Under the pieces are notes generated by a model, which was not told the DNA's origin, searched no databases, and saw nothing but the letters and a program-made list of their open reading frames with translations. Shown here in pieces: positions 1 through 7,989 of a stretch of 29,556 bases of DNA. Location: positions 1 through 29,556 of the forward strand of contig CAMPKJ010000030.1 in the NCBI GenBank assembly GCA_946887105.1, given 5' to 3'. The number at the start of each line of letters is the position of its first letter. The first letter of the stretch is position 1. The stretch is from an uncultured Acidobacteriota bacterium. GTDB lineage: Bacteria; Acidobacteriota; Thermoanaerobaculia; Gp7-AA8. A program made the translations under genes and the position numbers.

Positions 1-2
1 TC

Positions 3-140
3 TTCGTCGACGCCACCATCCCTCCGGGCGTGCGCTTTCGCGACGAAGAACTGCACCTCTGGACGTTCGACGCGTCCGGAAAGATCACGCGATTCCGCCA
101 TTACGTCGACACCGCCAAACACATCGCCGCCACGCGCTAA
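3..140 (+). CDS. SnoaL/NTF2-like protein, C-terminal fragment
   Basis: Only the last 45 codons lie in the window, reading in the frame that ends with TAA at 138-140; the start is off the left edge. The tail contains LHLWTFDASGKITRFRHYVD followed by TAKHIAATR, which resembles the final beta strands of SnoaL-like or ketosteroid-isomerase-like (NTF2 fold) proteins, where a Trp-Thr-Phe strand, a Gly-Lys-Ile turn and an Arg-x-Tyr-x-Asp strand are common. These are small cone-shaped proteins acting on many substrates, so no reaction can be given. Its stop codon overlaps that of the convergent gene on the other strand. Family assignment from this short tail is moderate. Confidence 0.55.
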   Translation, partial: FVDATIPPGVRFRDEELHLWTFDASGKITRFRHYVDTAKHIAATR

Positions 141-3100
141 ATCGTCCGCGCCATTTCGACGAAACGGCACATGCCGTTGACCAGCCGCATTTGTTCCGGT
201 GTCGCGCAGTGGACGTCGAGCAGGCGTGGACTGGCCACGACGATGGCGAGACAGCGTGCGCGAGAGATCGCCACGTTCAGCCGGTTGCGGCTGAAGAGAA
301 ACTCGACGTCGCGCGGAAGCTCCGCGCCGCTCGAGGTGGCCATGCTGAAGAACACGATCGGCGCCTGGCGTCCCTGAAACTTGTCGACCGTTCCGACCGG
401 CACATCCTGCAGACCAGCGGCGGCTAACGCGCGTGTGAGATGCCGCACCTGCGCGTTATACGCGGCGACGACGAGAAAATCGGATGGGCGCAGCGGGGCG
501 GTGTCCCCCTTCGCGTTCGTGAACGTTCCGCCGAGCATGCGACGGATTGCAGCCGCTACGCGTTCCGCTTCCTCGTCGGACGACTGAACGTTTCCCTCGT
601 GCTCGACGGGCATGAAACGCAGCCCGGTCTCGACGACGCCGTCGAACGTCACCGCTTGATTCGCGCACTCGGCCGCGGAGCGGAGACGCGACTCGTACAC
701 GATTTCGGAGATGAACGCGCACACATTCGGATGCATCCGCCAGCTTTCCTCCAGGAAGAGGCCGCGATCCGGCGGTACGGTCTTGTGCGTGTGGAGGAGG
801 TGCGCGAGAACGGACACGCTCACGCCGTCGGGATGCGAGCCCTGCGAGACCTGCGCGAGCTGTAATGGATCGCCGAGGAGCACCACGTTCCTCGCGGCCG
901 TCGCCACTGCGATCGCGTTCGCGAGCGACAACTGCCCGGCCTCGTCGATGAATAGATAGTCGAGTGTCCGATCCAGATCGGGATCGGAGAACAGCCAGGA
1001 CGTACCGGCCACCAGCGGGACCGACGGATCCGCACACGCGCCGGTTTTTCCCGTCGCCTCGATCATCGGGTTCGGCAGCTTCGACACGAACGCGGCGCTC
1101 TCATCGACTCCGCTTTTCTTGAGACCGCGGAACGAGTAGTTCTGATCGCGCGCCACTGCCTCGATCTCGTGCAACAGGTTGTGAATGGCCTTGTGCGAGT
1201 TGGATGTGACTCCGACGCGCTTGCCGTCGCGAAGCAGTTGGACGATCGCGCGCGCACCGTGAAACGTCTTGCCGGAACCGGGAGGGCCCTGCACGAAGAG
1301 GTACGAGTCGTCGAGACGGCGGACCGCATCCAGCAGGTTGTCCTGCGCGTGCAGTGCTGCGCCGCGAATGCGCGGTGAATTCCGGAGCAGGATCTCCGTC
1401 GCGGCGCGATAGGGATTCGAGGCCACACCATGATCGACCACCGCACGGGCGAACTTCTGCAGCGCATCGCGAATCGGAGCGCTGTCGATCGACGGCTTCG
1501 GAATCAGCGCATCGGGATGCGCAACCGCCAGCAGCTTCGGCCCGCGTTTCAGCGCGACGACGCCATGCGCGTCATCGATCCTGACGATGTCGCCGGCACG
1601 CTCCGTACGGCCGTACGCGGTGTGTCCCGCGTCGAACTTGTGCTCCTGCGGAGGGAAGGTGTAGGTGAAGACGAAGGACTTCTTCTCCTGCACCGGTGCG
1701 ATCGTTGCTTCGTGCACCAGTCCACCGATCGACTCACCGTCGTCGATCAGCTCCTCGTCCGTCATCTTGTTCCGGCGTTCGAACCATGACCACCATGCCG
1801 GCCGCTCTTCGCGGCGGTGGTAGTAGAGAAGATGTGCGAGCAGTGGATTCCCGTCCGCCATGAGCCGTCGATACAGTTCGTCATTCCTCTGATCCTCTTC
1901 GATGCGGCTTTCGCTGAGCTCCTGCGCGTCCTGCGGCATTTTCCACTGCACGTCGTGCGGCCTGATCTCGATCAACCACTTGCGCATCGCTACGATCGAG
2001 AGGCAATCCTCCTGGTTGTACCGTTCGATCTCGTCGAGCATCGCGTCGTCGTTCGACTCGAGCCATCGCTCGTAGGCGAGCACCGCCCCGCCGGCGTGGG
2101 CGACGCCTTTGGCTTCGCGATCGAAGCCGTAAAACGTCTCGACCTTTTTCAACCCGTAGCTCGAATGCGAGATCCTCATCCCCTGCCGCACCACTCCTGA
2201 AAGATCGACGAAGGCTTCGTGGCGCAGCAGGTCGTCGAGCGCGTTTTCGCGCGTGCCGTACCGTCCCATCAGCCGCTTCAGGGTGGAGACCTCCATCGCG
2301 CCGTAGTGGTAGACGTGCGCGTTGCCGTCGCCGCCGTGACGCTCCGCGAGAAAGTCCATGACCGACTCGAATGCGACGCGCTCTTCGTTCGCATCGTGCG
2401 CCCACCAGGACCGGTACTTCGTCCCATTCTCTTCTTCCCAGGCCACGCCGAAGAGATACGTCAGACCGTCGCCGGCGAACGGATCGCCCTCGACGTCAAA
2501 GAACACGTCGCCCCTGGATGGCCGTGGAAGCCGAAAGAATCCGCGGCCCTCCTCGCGCGGCAACAGCTCGTACGTGTGCTCTCCGGTGCGGCGATGCTGC
2601 AGTTGCAGACGGGCCTGATGGTTCAGCGCGGCGAGCGTCTCCTCCGGCACCTTGCGAATGCGCAGCTGCGGCGGCGCCTCGGCCAGGGCCGTGAGCGTGG
2701 TGACGCCGCCGCGCTCGAGCCGCGTGGCCTGCGCGCGGCGCATGTTGGCGACCAGCGACAGATGATCGACGTCATTCCAGCGTTTCCAGCAATGCGCTTC
2801 CCAGTCGCACAGCGTGCAGAACGCGACCGGATACGGAGTCGCGGAATCGCGGCGCACCAGAAAGCGATCCAGGGAGGCGCTCACGTGACGGTAGTACGCG
2901 GCGAAATCGGAGACGCGGAACGCATGCCGTTCGCCGGTGCCGACCACGACGTGCATCTGTTCGGGAGCGCTCCCCTGCAACCGTTCGACGTGCCTGCTGT
3001 AATCGCACAGCTGCAGGAGAAAGTGCGCCTGAACGGCACGGGCCAGCTTGGTGTCGACGACTTCATAGCTCCATGCGCCGAGCTGTGGAGAGGGATGAGG

Positions 3101-3472
3101 AACGCGCTGGAGAAGATCCGCGTAACCGCTCCAGCGGCCATCGAAGAATGCCGCCTGGTAGATGTAATCGGCCCCGCGGCGCATCGCATCGAACGTCTCC
3201 GCTTCAGCCCGGAGAAGTGCGTCGATACTCCACGGCGCCTTTTCGATGGTGGCGATTTCCGCGCCGGTCCTGCGCAGCTGCTCGACGAAAGCACGCTCGT
3301 GCTCCTCCCCTTTCTCCACGATCAGATCGGTCATCGCCGAAGGCGGCCGCCTTGCGAGCGGCGTCACCGCGCCGGTCTTCGTGGCGTGATCGAGAAACGT
3401 GGCGTGCTCGCAGCGCACGAATTTCGTGAGATCGCCCGTGGCGAGGATCAGATCCGAGCCAATGATCCGCAT
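137..3472 (-). CDS. TM0106-type RecB/Cas4-like nuclease fused to a Dna2-like SF1 helicase
   Basis: A 1111-residue protein from the ATG at 3472; a TTG at 3520 would add 16 residues that look non-conserved, so the shorter start is preferred. Residues 1-230 look like a PD-(D/E)XK nuclease with D119, E137 and the D140-T-K142 core, plus C21 and a C219-X2-C222-X5-C228 set that would hold a 4Fe-4S cluster, as in Cas4, AddB and Dna2. From about residue 323 there is an RNase-H-like exonuclease segment (D326, E328 in FFDVEGDP, ending near YNQEDC). The C-terminal half is a superfamily 1 helicase: GPPGSGKT near 730, FIDEAGQ near 845, VDKFQGRQ and NVAISRAR near the end. The expected role is ATP-driven DNA unwinding and cleavage. 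It lies back to back with a Shango-like defence operon. Family assignment is firm; a defence role is inferred. Confidence 0.88.
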   Translation of the reverse strand: MRIIGSDLILATGDLTKFVRCEHATFLDHATKTGAVTPLARRPPSAMTDLIVEKGEEHERAFVEQLRRTGAEIATIEKAPWSIDALLRAEAETFDAMRRGADYIYQAAFFDGRWSGYADLLQRVPHPSPQLGAWSYEVVDTKLARAVQAHFLLQLCDYSRHVERLQGSAPEQMHVVVGTGERHAFRVSDFAAYYRHVSASLDRFLVRRDSATPYPVAFCTLCDWEAHCWKRWNDVDHLSLVANMRRAQATRLERGGVTTLTALAEAPPQLRIRKVPEETLAALNHQARLQLQHRRTGEHTYELLPREEGRGFFRLPRPSRGDVFFDVEGDPFAGDGLTYLFGVAWEEENGTKYRSWWAHDANEERVAFESVMDFLAERHGGDGNAHVYHYGAMEVSTLKRLMGRYGTRENALDDLLRHEAFVDLSGVVRQGMRISHSSYGLKKVETFYGFDREAKGVAHAGGAVLAYERWLESNDDAMLDEIERYNQEDCLSIVAMRKWLIEIRPHDVQWKMPQDAQELSESRIEEDQRNDELYRRLMADGNPLLAHLLYYHRREERPAWWSWFERRNKMTDEELIDDGESIGGLVHEATIAPVQEKKSFVFTYTFPPQEHKFDAGHTAYGRTERAGDIVRIDDAHGVVALKRGPKLLAVAHPDALIPKPSIDSAPIRDALQKFARAVVDHGVASNPYRAATEILLRNSPRIRGAALHAQDNLLDAVRRLDDSYLFVQGPPGSGKTFHGARAIVQLLRDGKRVGVTSNSHKAIHNLLHEIEAVARDQNYSFRGLKKSGVDESAAFVSKLPNPMIEATGKTGACADPSVPLVAGTSWLFSDPDLDRTLDYLFIDEAGQLSLANAIAVATAARNVVLLGDPLQLAQVSQGSHPDGVSVSVLAHLLHTHKTVPPDRGLFLEESWRMHPNVCAFISEIVYESRLRSAAECANQAVTFDGVVETGLRFMPVEHEGNVQSSDEEAERVAAAIRRMLGGTFTNAKGDTAPLRPSDFLVVAAYNAQVRHLTRALAAAGLQDVPVGTVDKFQGRQAPIVFFSMATSSGAELPRDVEFLFSRNRLNVAISRARCLAIVVASPRLLDVHCATPEQMRLVNGMCRFVEMARTI

Positions 3473-3538
3473 CCGTCCATGGACACGGCCCGAACGATTC
3501 TGTGGCGGCGCGAGCCACAATCACCGGGAAAACGTGTC

Positions 3539-3544
3539 TATCCT
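3539..3544 (+). promoter_or_regulatory. Candidate -10 box for a leaderless sngA transcript
   Basis: TATCCT fits the TANNNT form of a -10 box and ends 6 nt before the GTG at 3551. No Shine-Dalgarno sequence precedes that GTG, so transcription may start at or next to the start codon. The same arrangement recurs at hypF and at the gene starting at 25811. No convincing -35 box was seen. Confidence 0.45.
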
Positions 3545-3550
3545 GACGCG

Positions 3551-6500
3551 GTGACTGACGAAGCGCTTCCCGGTGGCGTAACGCCGCAGTATGTCGTCGA
3601 CGTGTCGACGACCGGCACCACGTACACGAAAGACGGCACGACGAGCTCGATCGACGAGCTCGCGGCCGCCATCCGGGACGCCGCGATTTACAAGTCTTCG
3701 CTGGTCTGGGACTTCTTCGGACTGGCGATCGTCGCGGCGATCGCGTTCGCAATCCGGCCGTGGCTGTTCCTCGCGGCCGTCGTCATCGCGGCGATCCTGC
3801 TGGCGCGGTCGCATGCACGCGCGGCACTGCGCCGGCGCGTCGCAGTCGCGTATCACCTCGACGGCGCAGCAGGACGCGCGTATCGCTCGCTCACAGATGG
3901 TGTCGGATGGCTCGGCAGCAGCCGCAACGTGTGCCGTCTCGACGGCGGATCCGGGCGCAGCTTCGTGCGTGTCACGCGTGGCGACATCCCGTACGTGCTG
4001 ACGAACATCGGCGTACCGGCGATCGTGAGCACGGGAGAAACGCTCCTCTTCTTTCCGGACGCGCTGATCGTGCGCGATCGCGCGTCGAATTTCGTGGACG
4101 TGCCGTACTCGTCGATCCGCGTGAAGTCGGAGACGGCACGCGTGAGAGAGTCGCAGCCTCCCGCCGACAGCCGCGTGGTCGGCCAGACCTGGCTTCATAC
4201 CAAGAAAGACGGCGGACCCGATCGGCGTCGCAGTTACAACCCGACGATCGCCATCGTCGAATATGCGCAGGTCGAACTGTCCTGGCGGAGCAGCAGCTGC
4301 GTGCTCCTGGTTTCGAATGTCGAAGCAGCACGGCACTTCGCCGGCGCGCTGCGCACGCTCGGCCCGCCGCAGAACCCGGAGGTCACCATGCCCATCACCA
4401 CAGCACAGCAGGCGGAGCCGGCTCCTCCGACCGAGCTCGAGCGCGCGCTGCAAGCGTCAATCGACCGGCGGCGGCGGCTCACAGAGCTGGAACAGCAAGC
4501 TGCTGCGACCATCGCGCGCATGGCGGCGAAGCCTGTCGCTGAGCCGGAGCTCACGGTGCCGCAGAACGCCGAATGGATCGCGGCCGGCGGCAACGCCACG
4601 GTGCACGGGCACGCCACAGGGGATCTGGTGTATGTCGGAAACGGCCTGCCTGGGCTGAACGGCGACCCGGTCGAGCCGTCGCTCATCAATCCAGCCCTGC
4701 CGATCGATCCGCAGCATGCGAACAGCTCCGGCGGCGGCATCGATTACTGGCCGTCGTACAGCGAGATCTCCGCCGCCAGCCGCACCGCGTACCTGCAATG
4801 GCTCGGCGGCGGCCGGAACGATCCGCATGTCTACATCGGCTATGTCTTCATCTTCTTCTACGGCCTCGAACGCCGCGTGTACGAGCTCGTCCAGCGTGGC
4901 AGCGCGAACGGCGACGAAGCGCTCGCGATGGCGCGGGAGCTCTCACGATTGCTCGCCATGCACGCGAAGCGCAGCCAGTCGTTCGCTGCTTACGGTGACG
5001 CGCTGCTGGACCTGATCGCGTCGCTCGAGCCGCGCGCCCGCGGCATCGCGCGTCACGAGCCGGTCCGTCCCGGCTACGGCGTTCCGATGCGCGTGAAGAT
5101 CGCGCTCGGCGAACTGGCGGCAGCGGGCAAACCGATCCCGGCCGCGTTGGCGCTCGACTGGATCCGTTCAACGTACTTCCTCAACACGCCGGCCACGCGT
5201 TGCGCCGATGAGTTCGAGCTTCTCTTTCACGTCCGCTACACCAAACAGTTCGGCGACGGCTTGATCATCAAGCCGAACAAGACCTTCATCGACTTCGCGT
5301 ACCGTCCCGCGAGCTCCGCTCTCGATGAGCTGATCCTCAAACGGCGGGACCTGCCCGACGTGACCCGGCTCGAACGTCCCCTGGGGAAGCTGATCGAGCT
5401 GACGCGGGAATGCAGCAGCGCGCTCGATCCCTTCAGCCGCTTCCTCGGCAAGAACGGAAATGCACGCGACTCGCTGGCCGCATTCGCGCTGCTGCCGGAC
5501 GAACTGGTCGAAGCGACACCTTCGACGGACGCAAAATCGCTCGCCTCGCTCGTCACCTCCCGTCTCGGCTCCGACGGGTCGGCGCACCTCGGCGCCGCCG
5601 AGTTGCTGCAGTACGTGCGAGTGGCCAAGCCGGGCAAGGTCTCGAAGAACGAAGCGATGCTGCTCGCGCAGGCACTGGAGCGCATCGGCTACGGCATCGA
5701 GCCCGATGTCCGGCTCGGCGGACCGGCGTTCGACATCGACGGCCCGGTGGTCGTTTTCCGGCGGCTTCCGGACTGTCCCTCGGTGCCGTCGGACGAATAC
5801 GCGGCGGCGACGTTGCTCATCCGGCTCGCGGCCATCGTCACTACCGCGGATGATGCGGTGTCGGAGCTCGAACGGGAGATGCTCGAGGGCCACATCGAAG
5901 ACCGGCTGCAGCTCACAGCCGGCGAGCGCCAACGCCTGGCCGCGCATCTCGCCTGGCTCATCGATGCGGATCTCGGAATGACAGGGTTGAAGCGCCGGCT
6001 CGAATCGCTGCCGAAAGACACGCGCCGCTCCATCGGCACGCTGCTGGTCGACGTCGCCGCCACCGACGGGCACGTCGACGCGAGGGAGATGAAGATCCTC
6101 GAGAAGTTGTACGCGCTTCTCGAACTGCCGCCGGCCGATCTCTATCGCGACGTGCATGCGGCGCATGCCGACGACGACGAGCCAGTGGTCGTCCATCCGC
6201 AGGAAACGGTGGCGAAGGGGTTTTCGATCCCTCCGAAACCGGTGCCGGCCGCCACGACGGCAGCGGGGCTGGACATGTCGCGGGTGCGCCTGAAAATCGC
6301 CGAAACGCGGGAGGTCTCCGCGCTTCTCTCGACCATCTTCGTCGAAGAGGACGCACCGCCGGCCGTCGTCGCGGCACCGCCGCAAGCCGGCACGATCGGC
6401 TCGCTCGACGCGGCGCATTCCGAGCTGCTGCGGCGCCTCGCGCAGCGCGAAACCTGGCCGCGTGAAGAAGTCGAGCAGCTCGCGGCCGCGCTGTCGCTGC

Positions 6501-6622
6501 TGCCGGACGGCGCGCTGGAAACGATCAATGATTACGCATACGCGACGCTGGATCAGCCGTTCTGGGAAGACGAGGATCCACTCGCGATCAATCCCAATGC
6601 AGCGATGGAGCTCACACGATGA
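3551..6622 (+). CDS. sngA: TerB-domain membrane protein, SngA-like (Shango)
   Basis: A 1023-residue protein from the GTG at 3551; the frame is open much further upstream but that part is antisense to the nuclease-helicase gene, and the -10 box at 3539-3544 supports this start. Two hydrophobic segments at about 51-69 and 70-86 suggest an N-terminal membrane hairpin. A charged, possibly coiled-coil stretch lies at about 294-328. Near residue 398 the motif DYWPSYSE, then RTAYLQWL, YVFIFFYGLERR, marks a TerB_N domain. Residues about 808-862 form a TerB-like domain with TDGHVD, an acidic loop typical of the family. A TerB_C-like region ends the protein. TerB modules occur in tellurite and stress systems and in the Shango anti-phage system, whose other two components (ATPase, helicase) follow directly. 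It overlaps the ATPase gene by ATGA. Domain calls are strong; mechanism is unknown. Confidence 0.85.
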   Translation: MTDEALPGGVTPQYVVDVSTTGTTYTKDGTTSSIDELAAAIRDAAIYKSSLVWDFFGLAIVAAIAFAIRPWLFLAAVVIAAILLARSHARAALRRRVAVAYHLDGAAGRAYRSLTDGVGWLGSSRNVCRLDGGSGRSFVRVTRGDIPYVLTNIGVPAIVSTGETLLFFPDALIVRDRASNFVDVPYSSIRVKSETARVRESQPPADSRVVGQTWLHTKKDGGPDRRRSYNPTIAIVEYAQVELSWRSSSCVLLVSNVEAARHFAGALRTLGPPQNPEVTMPITTAQQAEPAPPTELERALQASIDRRRRLTELEQQAAATIARMAAKPVAEPELTVPQNAEWIAAGGNATVHGHATGDLVYVGNGLPGLNGDPVEPSLINPALPIDPQHANSSGGGIDYWPSYSEISAASRTAYLQWLGGGRNDPHVYIGYVFIFFYGLERRVYELVQRGSANGDEALAMARELSRLLAMHAKRSQSFAAYGDALLDLIASLEPRARGIARHEPVRPGYGVPMRVKIALGELAAAGKPIPAALALDWIRSTYFLNTPATRCADEFELLFHVRYTKQFGDGLIIKPNKTFIDFAYRPASSALDELILKRRDLPDVTRLERPLGKLIELTRECSSALDPFSRFLGKNGNARDSLAAFALLPDELVEATPSTDAKSLASLVTSRLGSDGSAHLGAAELLQYVRVAKPGKVSKNEAMLLAQALERIGYGIEPDVRLGGPAFDIDGPVVVFRRLPDCPSVPSDEYAAATLLIRLAAIVTTADDAVSELEREMLEGHIEDRLQLTAGERQRLAAHLAWLIDADLGMTGLKRRLESLPKDTRRSIGTLLVDVAATDGHVDAREMKILEKLYALLELPPADLYRDVHAAHADDDEPVVVHPQETVAKGFSIPPKPVPAATTAAGLDMSRVRLKIAETREVSALLSTIFVEEDAPPAVVAAPPQAGTIGSLDAAHSELLRRLAQRETWPREEVEQLAAALSLLPDGALETINDYAYATLDQPFWEDEDPLAINPNAAMELTR

Positions 6623-7989
6623 CCACCACACCGGCAAACACAACTCCGATCCGGCCGAAGCACCGCGAAGCGATCATCCAATCCTTGCGCGCGGGCGTGG
6701 TTCCGCGCACCGGACAACAGCACATCCAGGTCGGGCGGCACGACGAAGTGAAGGCGCTGGTCGGCGACATCGGCCGCATCACCGATGCCGGATCCGCGAT
6801 CCGCTTCATCATCGGCGAGTACGGCTCGGGAAAGACGTTCTTCCTCAACCTCATCCGTTCGATTGCGCTGGAGCGCAACGTCGTGACCGTGAACGCCGAC
6901 CTGTCGCCGGACCGGCGGCTGCACGCGTCGGGCGGCCAGGCACGCTCGCTCTACGCGGAGCTGATGCGCAACATCGCCACGCGCTCCAAACCGGACGGCG
7001 GCGCGCTTCCGAGCGTCGTCGAGAAGTTCGTCACCAGCGCGCTCGCCGAAGCGCGCGCCGGCGGACTGGCGGTCGAGGAAGTGATCCGTACGAGACTGGC
7101 GTCGCTGCAGGAGCTGGTCGGGGGCTACGACTTCGCCCATGTGGTCGAGGCGTATTGGCGCGGCCACGACAGCGGCAACGAAGATCTGAAGGAATCGGCG
7201 CTGCGCTGGTTACGCGGTGAATACACCACCAAAACCGAGGCGAGGACACACCTCGGCGTGCGCACGATCGTCAGCGACGCAAACGTCTACGACCACCTCA
7301 AACTGCTGGCGCGCTTCGTCCGTCTGGCCGGATACGGCGGGTTGCTGATCGTCCTCGACGAGCTCGTGAACCTCTACAAACTCGCCAATACGCAGGCGCG
7401 CAACAGCAACTACGAACAGATCCTGCGCATCCTCAACGACACGCTGCAGGGAACCGCGGAAGGAATGGGCGTGCTCCTCGGCGGGACTCCCGAGTTCCTG
7501 CTCGACACGCGCCGCGGCCTTTACAGCTACTCCGCGTTGCAGTCGCGTCTCGCGCAGAATCAGTTCGCCACGAACGGCCTGGTCGACTACGGCGGGCCGG
7601 TGCTCTCCCTCTCGCAGCTGACGCGCGAAGACCTGTACGTCTTGCTCGGCAACATCCGCAACGTCTACGCGTTAGGCGATCCGTCCAGACATCTCATCCC
7701 CGACGAGGCCCTCGAAGCGTTCATGCATCACTGCTCCGCGCGCATCGGGGATGCCTACTTCCGCACGCCGCGCAATACCGTGACCGCGTTCGTCAGCCTC
7801 CTCTCCGTCCTCGAGCAGAACCCGCACGCGAGCTGGCGCGAACTGCTCGGAGCGGTGAGCATTCAGGCGGAGCGCAACCCTGATTTCGACGAGATCGAGG
7901 ACGACGATGGCCCGGCGCTTGCCGCCGCGCAGGCCGATGCCCCGCCGCCGGCGGACGACGACGATGACCTCGCAACCTTCCGCATCTGA
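6619..7989 (+). CDS. sngB: P-loop ATPase, SngB-like (BrxC/BrxD-related)
   Basis: A 456-residue ATPase whose ATG sits in the ATGA overlap with the upstream stop. The Walker A motif GEYGSGKT is at residues 66-73 and the Walker B strand LLIVLDEL is at about 242-248. The spacing and the surrounding sequence (TGQQHIQVGRHDE before Walker A) resemble the BREX ATP-binding family (DUF2791, BrxC/BrxD). In Shango the middle gene encodes an ATPase of this general kind, flanked by a TerB protein and a helicase. The C-terminus is rich in Asp, Pro and Ala and is probably disordered. It likely couples ATP hydrolysis to the activity of its partners during phage DNA recognition; this role is inferred from the operon. 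No missing catalytic residue was seen. Confidence 0.85.
   Translation: MTTTPANTTPIRPKHREAIIQSLRAGVVPRTGQQHIQVGRHDEVKALVGDIGRITDAGSAIRFIIGEYGSGKTFFLNLIRSIALERNVVTVNADLSPDRRLHASGGQARSLYAELMRNIATRSKPDGGALPSVVEKFVTSALAEARAGGLAVEEVIRTRLASLQELVGGYDFAHVVEAYWRGHDSGNEDLKESALRWLRGEYTTKTEARTHLGVRTIVSDANVYDHLKLLARFVRLAGYGGLLIVLDELVNLYKLANTQARNSNYEQILRILNDTLQGTAEGMGVLLGGTPEFLLDTRRGLYSYSALQSRLAQNQFATNGLVDYGGPVLSLSQLTREDLYVLLGNIRNVYALGDPSRHLIPDEALEAFMHHCSARIGDAYFRTPRNTVTAFVSLLSVLEQNPHASWRELLGAVSIQAERNPDFDEIEDDDGPALAAAQADAPPPADDDDDLATFRI

Noticed and set aside
2219..3550. N-terminal extension of the TerB-domain protein
   Set aside because: The frame is open but it is antisense to the nuclease-helicase and a promoter-like -10 box lies 6 nt before the GTG at 3551.
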